Of a stretch of DNA of 64,000 nt, positions 53,109 to 61,976 are shown one piece after another. The stretch is taken from contig NW_025963551.1 in the NCBI RefSeq assembly GCF_910591885.1, positions 310,001 to 374,000 of the forward strand, read 5' to 3'. Within the stretch, counting starts at the first letter, position 1; each line of letters opens with the position of its first letter. This DNA is from Bombus terrestris. Lineage: Eukaryota > Arthropoda > Insecta > Hymenoptera > Apidae. A program made the translations under genes and the position numbers. The notes below the pieces were generated by a model. The model was not told the origin of the DNA and made no database searches. It saw nothing but the letters and a program-made list of their open reading frames with translations.

Positions 53109-53531
53109 GTGTGTCACAAATCATCGGATTGGCACAAAGGGACATTGAAATATTCGCACCTGCCCGAGGAGTAGGAAGTCTTTATCGAGTTGCCTACTGA
53201 CAAAAGTTTACAGTTTATCAATAGTTTTACATAAATAGTAATATTTCCACATAGTACAGTTGCAACGTGAGGTCCGAAATCGCTGACAAATTAAGGTAAT
53301 AACAGGAAATATATGCACGGCACCATAAGGTATATGTATAGCTTGGAAATTGTAATCGTTGCTCGCTCGCTCCGCTCGATCGTAAGAATATAGTCCAACC
53401 TCACAACCGACCCGACACGTTCGCAAATTTGAAATTAGTCGCCTCCTTATCGGATAACGAACACAAGAGGGATTGGTTTTAGGTTAGGCTATAGTTATCG
53501 ATCGGGCGCAGCGAGCGAGGGACGCATAAAG
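53109..53531. repeat. Monomer variant c (exemplar)
   Basis: Class B descendant and, at 423 bp, one base longer than most because of gttgcaac. Diagnostic bases are catcggattggcacaaagg, cctgcccgaggagtagg, gcacggcaccataagg, left arm ctccgctcgatcg, gaatatagtcc and ccgacccgacacg. The acaaacc/ggtttgt dyad is destroyed here (caaatcatcggattgg). Confidence 0.85.
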
Positions 53532-53953
53532 GTGTGTCACAAACCAACGGTTTGTCACATAGGGTCATTGAAATATTCGCACCAGCCCCAGGAGCCCGAA
53601 GTCTTTATCGCGTTGCCTACTGACAAAAGGTTACAGTTTATCAATAGTTTTACATAAATAGTAATTTTTCCACATAGTACGGTGCAACGTAAGGTCCGAA
53701 ATCGCTGACAAATTGAGGTAATAACAGGAAATATATGCAAGGCAATATAAGGTATATGTATAGCTTGGAAATTGTAATCGTTGCTCGCTCGCTCCGCTCG
53801 CTCGTAAGAATCTAGCCCAACCTCACCACCGATCCGACACGTTCGCAAATTTGAAATCAGTCGCCTCCTTATCGGATAACGAAAGCAAGAGGGATTGGTT
53901 TTAGGTTAGGCTATAGTTATCGGGCGAGCACAGGGAGCGAGGGACGCGTAAGG
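53532..53953. repeat. Monomer variant d (exemplar)
   Basis: A/C mosaic, 422 bp. It opens as class A (ggtttgtcacataggg, ccccaggagcccgaag), then is C-like (gcgttgcctac, caaaaggttacag, tttatcaatag, taatttttccac, gtaaggtcc), with tagcccaacctcaccacc after the left arm. Confidence 0.85.
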
Positions 53954-54375
53954 GTGTGTCACAAACCAACGGTTTGTCACATAGGGTCCTTGAAATATTC
54001 GCACCAGCCCCAGGAGCCGGAAGTCTTTATCGAATTGCGTACTGACAAAAGTTTACAGTATATCAATATTTGTACATAAATAGTAATATTTTCACACAGT
54101 ACAATGCAACGTGAGGTCCGAAATCGCTGACAAATTGAGGTAATAATAGGAAATATATGCAGGACAATATAAGATATATGTATAGCTTGGAAATTGTAAT
54201 CGTTGATCGCTCGCTCCCCTCGCTCGTAAGAATCTAGTGCAACCTCACAACCGATCCGACACGTTCGCAAATTTGAAGTTAGTCTCCTCCTTATCGGATA
54301 ACGAAAGCAAGAGGGATTGGTTTTAGGTTAGGCTATAGTTATCGGGCGAGCACAGGGAGCGAGGGACGCGTAAGG
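53954..54375. repeat. Monomer variant e (exemplar)
   Basis: Class A, 422 bp, close to the ancestral A of the left half. Diagnostic bases are gggtccttgaaatattc, gcgtactgac, acagtacaatgc, aataatagg, gcaggacaatataag, left arm gatcgctcgctcccctcg and tttgaagttagtctcctcc. Other copies are at 45088, 51843, 58599 and 60710. Confidence 0.85.
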
Positions 54376-54628
54376 GTGTGTCACAAACCAACGGTTTGTC
54401 ACATACGGTCATTGAAATATTCGCACCAGCCCCAGGAGCCGGAAGTCTTTATCGAATTGCGTACTGACAAAAGTTTACAGTATATCAATATTTGTACATA
54501 AATAGTAATATTTCCACATAGTACAGTTGCAACGTGAGGTCCGAAATCGCTGACCAATTAAGGTAATAACAGGAAATATATGCACGGCACCATAAGGTAT
54601 ATGTATAGCTTGGAAATTGTTATCGTTG

Positions 54629-54649
54629 CTCGCTCGCTCCGCTCGCTCG
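54629..54649. repeat. Left arm of a perfect 21-bp inverted repeat
   Basis: This gctc-rich arm is the exact reverse complement of 54766-54786, with a 116-bp spacer (54650-54765). All other monomers have the same two arms at the same spacing, but with mismatches. On one strand the pair could fold into a long hairpin; this is seen as sequence symmetry only. Confidence 0.85.
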
Positions 54650-54765
54650 TAAGAATCTAGTCCAACCTCACAACCGATCCGACACGTTCGCAAATTTGAA
54701 ATTAGTCGCCTCCTTATCGGATATCGAACGCAAGAGGGATTGGTTTTAAGTTAGGCTATAGTTAT

Positions 54766-54786
54766 CGAGCGAGCGGAGCGAGCGAG
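54766..54786. repeat. Right arm of a perfect 21-bp inverted repeat
   Basis: The centre reads gcggagc here, whereas other class B and C right arms read gcgcagc. That single base makes the pairing with 54629-54649 perfect. The arm is repeated 6756 bp later at 61522-61542. Confidence 0.85.
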
Positions 54787-54798
54787 GGACGCATAAAG

Positions 54799-55220
54799 GT
54801 GTGTCACGAACCAACGGTTTGTCACATAGGGACATTGAAATATTCGCACCAGCCCGAGGAGTCGGAAGTCTTTATCGCGTTGCCTACTGACAAAAGTTTA
54901 CAGTTTATCAATAGTTTTACATAAATAGTAATATTTCCACATAGTACGGTGCAACGTAAGGTCCGAAATCGCTGTCAAATTGAGGTAATAACAGGAAATA
55001 TATGCAAGGCAATATAAGGTATATGTATAGCTTGGAAATTGTAATCGTTGCTCGCTCGCTCCGCTCGTTCGTAAGAATCTAGTCCAACCTCACAACCGAT
55101 CCGACACGTTCGCAAATTTGAAGTTAGTCCCCTCCTTATCGGATAACGAAAGCAAGAGGGATTGGTTTTAGGTTAGGCTATAGTTATCGGGCGAGCACAG
55201 GGAGCGAGGGACGCGTAAGG
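54799..55220. repeat. Monomer variant g (exemplar)
   Basis: C-like, 422 bp. It starts with the unusual gtgtcacgaaccaacgg and continues with ggtttgtcacatagggacat, cccgaggagtcgg, gcaacgtaagg and tcgctgtcaaattg, with left arm ctccgctcgttcg. The only other copy is at 61555. Confidence 0.82.
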
Positions 55221-58200
55221 GTGTGTCACAAACCAACGGTTTGTCACATAGGGTCATTGCAATATTCGCACCAGCCCCAGGAGCCGGAAGTCTCTATCGA
55301 ATTGCCTACAGACAAAAGTTTACAGTATATCAATATTTGTACATAAATAGTAATAATTTCACACAGTACAGTGCAACGTGAGGTCCGAAATCGCTGACAA
55401 ATTGAGGTAATGACAGGAAATATATGCAAGGCAATATAAGGTATATGTATAGCTTGGAAATTGTAATCGTTGCTCGCTCGCTCCGCTCGCTCGTAAGAAT
55501 CTAGTCCAACCTCACAACCGATCCGACACGTTCGCAAATTTGAAATTAGTCCCCTCCTTATCGAATGCCGAACGTATGAGGTATTGGTTTTAGGTTAGGC
55601 TATAGTTTTCAAGGGAGCGCAGCGAGCGAGGGTCGCGTAAAGGTGTGTCACAAACCAACGGTTTGGCACTTAGGGACATTGAAATATTCGCACCAGCCCG
55701 AGGAGTCGGAAGCCTTTATCGCGTTGCCTACTGACAAAAGTTTACAGTTTATCAATAGTTTTACATAAATAGTAATATTTCCACATAGTACGGTGCAACG
55801 TAAGGTCCGAAATCGCTGACAAATTGAGGTAATAACAGGAAATATATGCAAGGCAATATAAGGTATATGTATAGCTTGGAAATTGTAATCGTTGATCGCT
55901 CGCTCCCCTCGCTCGTAAGAATCTAGTGCAACCTCACAACCGATCCGACACGTTCGCAAATTTGAAATTAGTCGCCTCCTTATCGGATAACGAACACAAG
56001 AGGGATTGGTTTTAGGTTAGGCTATAGTTATCGCTCGGGCGCAGCGAGCGAGGGACGCATAAAGGTGTGTCACAAATCATCGGATTGGCACAAAGGGACA
56101 TTGAAATATTCGCACCTGCCCGAGGAGTAGGAAGTCTTTATCGAGTTGCCTACTGACAAAAGTTTACAGTTTATCAATAGTTTTACATACATAGTAATAT
56201 TTCCACATAGTACAGTTGCAACGTGAGGTCCGAAATCGCTGACAAATTAAGGTAATAACAGGAAATATATTCACGGCACCATAAGGTATATGTATAGCTT
56301 GGAAATTGTAATCGTTGCTCGCTCGCTCCGCTCGATCGTAAGAATATAGTCCAACCTCACAACCGACCCGACACGTTCGCAAATTTGAAATTAGTCGCCT
56401 CCTTATCGGATAACGAACACAAGAGGTATTGGTTTTAGGTTAGGCTATAGTTATCGATCGGGCGCAGCGAGCGAGGGACGCATAAAGGTGTGTCACAAAC
56501 CAACGGTTTGTCACATAGGGTCATTGAAATATTCGCACCAGCCCCAGGAGCCCGAAGTCTTTATCGCGTTGCCTACTGACAAAAGGTTACAGTTTATCAA
56601 TAGTTTTACATAAATAGTAATTTTTCCACATAGTACGGTGCAACGTAAGGTCCGAAATCGCTGACAAATTGAGGTAATAACAGGAAATATATGCAAGGCA
56701 ATATAAGGTATATGTATAGCTTGGAAATTGTAATCGTTGCTCGCTCGCTCCGCTCGCTCGTAAGAATCTAGCCCAACCTCACCACCGATCCGACACGTTC
56801 GCAAATTTGAAATTAGTCGCCTCCTTATCGGATAACGAAAGCAAGAGGGATTGGTTTTAGGTTAGGCTATAGTTATAGGACGAGCACAGGGAGCGAGGGA
56901 CGCGTAAGGGTGTGTCACAAACCAACGGTTTGTCACATAGGGTCATTGCAATATTCGCACCAGCCCCAGGAGCCGGAAGTCTCTATCGAATTGCCTACAG
57001 ACAAAAGTTTACAGTATATCAATATTTGTACATAAATAGTAATAATTTCACACAGTACAGTGCAACGTGAGGTCCGAAATCGCTGACAAATTGAGGTAAT
57101 GACAGGAAATATATGCAAGGCAATATAAGGTATATGTATAGCTTGGAAATTGTAATCGTTGCTCGCTCGCTCCGCTCGCTCGTAAGAATCTAGTCCAACC
57201 TCACAACCGATCCGACACGTTCGCAAATTTGAAATTAGTCCCCTCCTTATCGAATGGCGAACGTATGAGGTATTGGTTTTAGGTTAGGCTATAGTTTTCA
57301 AGCGAGCGCAGCGAGCGAGGGTCGCGTAAAGGTGTGTCACAAACCAACGGTTTGGCACTTAGGGACATTGAAATATTCGCACCAGCCCGAGGAGTCGGAA
57401 GCCTTTATCGCGTTGCCTACTGACAAAAGTTTACAGTTTATCAATAGTTTTACATAAATAGTAATATTTCCACATAGTACGGTGCAACGTAAGGTCCGAA
57501 ATCGCTGACAAATTGAGGTAATAACAGGAAATATATGCAAGGCAATATAAGGTATATGTATAGCTTGGAAATTGTAATCGTTGCTCGCTCGCTCCGCTCG
57601 CTCGTAAGAATCTAGTGCAACCTCACAACCGATCCGACACGTTCGCAAATTTGAAATTAGTCGCCTCCTTATCGGATAACGAACAAAAGAGGGATTGGTT
57701 TTAGGTTAGGCTATAGTTATCGATCGGGCGCAGCGAGCGAGGGACGCATAAAGGTGTGTCACAAATCATCGGATTGGCACAAAGGGACATTGAAATATTC
57801 GCACCTGCCCGAGGAGTAGGAAGTCTTTATCGAGTTGCCTACTGACAAAAGTTTACAGTTTATCAATAGTTTTACATAAATACTAATATTTCCACATAGT
57901 ACAGTTGCAACGTGAGGTCTGAAATCGCTGACAAATTAAGGTAATAACAGGAAATATATGCATGGCACCATAAGGTATATGTATAGCTTGGAAATTGTAA
58001 TCGTTGCTCGCTCGCTCCGCTCGATCGTAAGAATATAGTCCAACCTCACAACCGACCCGACACGTTCGCAAATTTGAAATTAGTCGCCTCCTTATCGGAT
58101 AACGAACACAAGAGGGATTGGTTTTAGGTTAGGCTATAGTTATCGATCGGGCGCAGCGAGCGAGGGACGCATAAAGGTGTGTCACAAACCAACGGTTTGT

Positions 58201-60112
58201 CACATAGGGTCATTGAAATATTCGCACCAGCCCCAGGAGCCCGAAGTCTTTATCGCGTTGCCTACTGACAAAAGGTTACAGTTTATCAATAGTTTTACAT
58301 AAATAGTAATTTTTCCACATAGTACGGTGCAACGTAAGGTCCGAAATCGCTGACAAATTGAGGTAATAACAGGAAATATATGCAAGGCAATATAAGGTAT
58401 ATGTATAGCTTGGAAATTGTAATCGTTGCTCGCTCGCTCCGCTCGCTCGTAGGAATCTAGCCCAACCTCACCACCGATCCGACACGTTCGCAAATTTGAA
58501 ATTAGTCGCCTCCTTATCGGATAACGAAAGCAAGAGGGATTGGTTTTAGGTTAGGCTATAGTTATCGGGCGAGCACAGGGAGCGAGGGACGCGTAAGGGT
58601 GTGTCACAAACCAACGGTTTGTCACATAGGGTCCTTGAAATATTCGCACCAGCCCCAGGAGCCGGAAGTCTTTATCGAATTGCGTACTGACAAAAGTTTA
58701 CAGTATATCAATATTTGTACATAAATAGTAATATTTTCACACAGTACAATGCAACGTGAGGTCCGAAATCGCTGACAAATTGAGGTAATAATAGGAAATA
58801 TATGCAGGACAATATAAGATATATGTATAGCTTGGAAATTGTAATCGTTGATCGCTCGCTCCCCTCGCTCGTAAGAATCTAGTGCAACCTCACAACCGAT
58901 CCGACACGTTCGCAAATTTGATGTTAGTCTCCTCCTTATCGGATAGCGAAAGCAAGAGGGATTGGTTTTAGGTTAGGCTATAGTTATCGGGCGAGCACAG
59001 GGAGCGAGGGACGCGTAAGGGTGTGTCACAAACCAACGGTTTGTCACATAGGGTCATTGCAATATTCGCACCAGCCCCAGGAGCCGGAAGTCTCTATCGA
59101 ATTGCCTACAGACAAAAGTTTACAGTATATCAATATTTGTACATAAATAGTAATAATTTCACACAGTACAGTGCAACGTGAGGTCCGAAATCGCTGACAA
59201 ATTGAGGTAATGACAGGAAATATATGCAAGGCAATATAAGGTATATGTATAGCTTGGAAATTGTAATCGTTGCTCGCTCGCTCCGCTCGCTCGTAAGAAT
59301 CTAGTCCAACCTCACAACCGATCCGACACGTTCGCAAATTTGAAATTAGTCCCCTCCTTATCGAATGCCGAACGTATGAGGTATTGGTTTTAGGTTAGGC
59401 TATAGTTTTCAAGGGAGCGCAGCGAGCGAGGGTCGCGTAAAGGTGTGTCACAAACCAACGGTTTGGCACTTAGGGACATTGAAATATTCGCACCAGCCCG
59501 AGGAGTCGGAAGCCTTTATCGCGTTGCCTACTGACAAAAGTTTACAGTTTATCAATAGTTTTACATAAATAGTAATATTTCCACATAGTACGGTGCAACG
59601 TAAGGTCCGAAATCGCTGACAAATTGAGGTAATAACAGGAAATATATGCAAGGCAATATAAGGTATATGTATAGCTTGGAAATTGTAATCGTTGATCGCT
59701 CGCTCCCCTCGCTCGTAAGAATCTAGTGCAACCTCACAACCGATCCGACACGTTCGCAAATTTGAAATTAGTCGCCTCCTTATCGGATAACGAACACAAG
59801 AGGGATTGGTTTTAGGTTAGGCTATAGTTATCGATCGGGCGCAGCGAGCGAGGGACGCATAAAGGTGTGTCACAAATCATCGGATTGGCACAAAGGGACA
59901 TTGAAATATTCGCACCTGCCCGAGGAGTAGGAAGTCTTTATCGAGTTGCCTACTGACAAAAGTTTACAGTTTATCAATAGTTTTACATAAATAGTAATAT
60001 TTCCACATAGTACAGTTGCAACGTGAGGTCCGAAATCGCTGACAAATTAAGGTAATAACAGGAAATATATGCACGGCACCATAAGGTATATGTATAGCTT
60101 GGAAATTGTAAT

Positions 60113-60138
60113 CGTCCCTCGCTCGCTGCGCTCGATCG
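60113..60138. other. Left arm rewritten to match the opposite arm of its monomer
   Basis: In the sister monomer of HOR copy 1 (53357-53382) this 26-bp stretch has the usual left-arm sequence. Here three bases differ: t to c and g to c at 60116-60117 (cgtccctc for cgttgctc), and c to g at 60128 (gctgcgctc for gctccgctc). With these changes 25 of 26 bases are the reverse complement of the right arm at 60255-60280, including the gtccct end that is otherwise found only on the right arm. Confidence 0.8.
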
Positions 60139-60254
60139 TAAGAATATAGTCCAACCTCACAACCGACCCGACACGTTCGCAAATTTGAAATTAGTCGCCT
60201 CCTTATCGGATAACGAACACAAGAGGGATTGGTTTTAGGTTAGGCTATAGTTAT

Positions 60255-60280
60255 CGATCGGGCGCAGCGAGCGAGGGACG
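60255..60280. repeat. Right GC-rich arm facing the rewritten left arm
   Basis: It reads cgatcgggcgcagcg then agcgagggacg. It pairs with 60113-60138 at 25 of 26 positions across the usual 116-bp spacer. A class B right arm with cgatcgag would pair at all 26, so the template may have been such an arm. Confidence 0.8.
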
Positions 60281-61384
60281 CATAAAGGTGTGTCACAAAC
60301 CAACGGTTTGTCACATAGGGTCATTGAAATATTCGCACCAGCCCCAGGAGCCCGAAGTCTTTATCGCGTTGCCTACTGACAAAAGGTTACAGTTTATCAA
60401 TAGTTTTACATAAATAGTAATTTTTCCACATAGTACGGTGCAACGTAAGGTCCGAAATCGCTGACAAATTGAGGTAATAACAGGAAATATATGCAAGGCA
60501 ATATAAGGTATATGTATAGCTTGGAAATTGTAATCGTTGCTCGCTCGCTCCGCTCGCTCGTAAGAATCTAGCCCAACCTCACCACCGATCCGACACGTTC
60601 GCAAATTTGAAATCAGTCGCCTCCTTATCGGATAACGAAAGCAAGAGGGATTGGTTTTAGGTTAGGCTATAGTTATCGGGCGAGCACAGGGAGCGAGGGA
60701 CGCGTAAGGGTGTGTCACAAACCAACGGTTTGTCACATAGGGTCCTTGAAATATTCGCACCAGCCCCAGGAGCCGGAAGTCTTTATCGAATTGCGTACTG
60801 ACAAAAGTTTACAGTATATCAATATTTGTACATAAATAGTAATATTTTCACACAGTACAATGCAACGTGAGGTCCGAAATCGCTGACAAATTGAGGTAAT
60901 AATAGGAAATATATGCAGGACAATATAAGATATATGTATAGCTTGGAAATTGTAATCGTTGATCGCTCGCTCCCCTCGCTCGTAAGAATCTAGTGCAACC
61001 TCACAACCGATCCGACACGTTCGCAAATTTGAAGTTAGTCTCCTCCTTATCGGATAACGAAAGCAAGAGGGATTGGTTTTAGGTTAGGCTATAGTTATCG
61101 GGCGAGCACAGGGAGCGAGGGACGCGTAAGGGTGTGTCACAAACCAACGGTTTGTCACATACGGTCATTGAAATATTCGCACCAGCCCCAGGAGCCGGAA
61201 GTCTTTATCGAATTGCCTACAGACAAAAGTTTACAGTATATCAATATTTGTACATAAATAGTAATATTTCCACATAGTACAGTTGCAACGTGAGGTCCGA
61301 AATCGCTGACCAATTAAGGTAATAACAGGAAATATATGCACGGCACCATAAGGTATATGTATAGCTTGGAAATTGTTATCGTTG

Positions 61385-61405
61385 CTCGCTCGCTCCGCTC
61401 GCTCG
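61385..61405. repeat. Left arm of the perfect inverted repeat, HOR copy 2
   Basis: Identical to 54629-54649 and complementary over 21 bp to 61522-61542, again with a 116-bp spacer. Confidence 0.85.
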
Positions 61406-61521
61406 TAAGAATCTAGTCCAACCTCACAACCGATCCGACACGTTCGCAAATTTGAAATTAGTCGCCTCCTTATCGGATATCGAACGCAAGAGGGATTGGT
61501 TTTAAGTTAGGCTATAGTTAT

Positions 61522-61542
61522 CGAGCGAGCGGAGCGAGCGAG
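61522..61542. repeat. Right arm of the perfect inverted repeat, HOR copy 2
   Basis: Identical to 54766-54786. It lies in variant f, just before the start of variant g at 61555. Confidence 0.85.
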
Positions 61543-61976
61543 GGACGCATAAAGGTGTGTCACGAACCAACGGTTTGTCACATAGGGACATTGAAATATT
61601 CGCACCAGCCCGAGGAGTCGGAAGTCTTTATCGCGTTGCCTACTGACAAAAGTTTACAGTTTATCAATAGTTTTACATAAATAGTAATATTTCCACATAG
61701 TACGGTGCAACGTAAGGTCCGAAATCGCTGTCAAATTGAGGTAATAACAGGAAATATATGCAAGGCAATATAAGGTATATGTATAGCTTGGAAATTGTAA
61801 TCGTTGCTCGCTCGCTCCGCTCGTTCGTAAGAATCTAGTCCAACCTCACAACCGATCCGACACGTTCGCAAATTTGAAGTTAGTCCCCTCCTTATCGGAT
61901 AACGAAAGCAAGAGGGATTGGTTTTAGGTTAGGCTATAGTTATCGGGCGAGCACAGGGAGCGAGGGACGCGTAAGG

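Larger units (their letters stand above)
54376..54798. repeat. Monomer variant f, an A::B hybrid (exemplar)
   Basis: It starts as class A (cacatacggtcattg, gtatatcaatatttg). After tacataaatagtaatattt (about 54495-54513) it is class B (ccacatagtacagttgc, gaccaattaagg, gcacggcacc), which gives 423 bp. It contains the only kind of unit in the window in which the two GC-rich arms are perfect 21-bp inverted repeats. Confidence 0.82.
48465..55220. repeat. 16-monomer HOR, copy 1 (6756 bp): abcd-abcde-abcdefg
   Basis: Monomers start at 48465 a, 48887 b, 49309 c, 49732 d, 50154 a, 50576 b, 50998 c, 51421 d, 51843 e, 52265 a, 52687 b, 53109 c, 53532 d, 53954 e, 54376 f and 54799 g. Every landmark recurs 6756 bp later. 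Private variants of single monomers are carried over, for example gatgttagtctcc with cggatagcg (52164 and 58920), aaatcagtcgcc (53856 and 60612) and gaacaaaagagg (50930 and 57686). The unit is three expansions of one abcd core with tails of zero, one (e) and three (efg) extra monomers. Confidence 0.92.
55221..61976. repeat. 16-monomer HOR, copy 2 (6756 bp)
   Basis: Monomers start at 55221 a, 55643 b, 56065 c, 56488 d, 56910 a, 57332 b, 57754 c, 58177 d, 58599 e, 59021 a, 59443 b, 59865 c, 60288 d, 60710 e, 61132 f and 61555 g. I noticed only about a dozen differences from copy 1, including tcgctcggg (56033), tacatacatag (56185), aatactaat (57882), gcatggcacc (57960), the three-base cluster at 60116-60128 and cctacagac (61217). 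Divergence from the HOR starts near 62016, where cattgaaatatt replaces cattgcaatatt. Confidence 0.92.
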
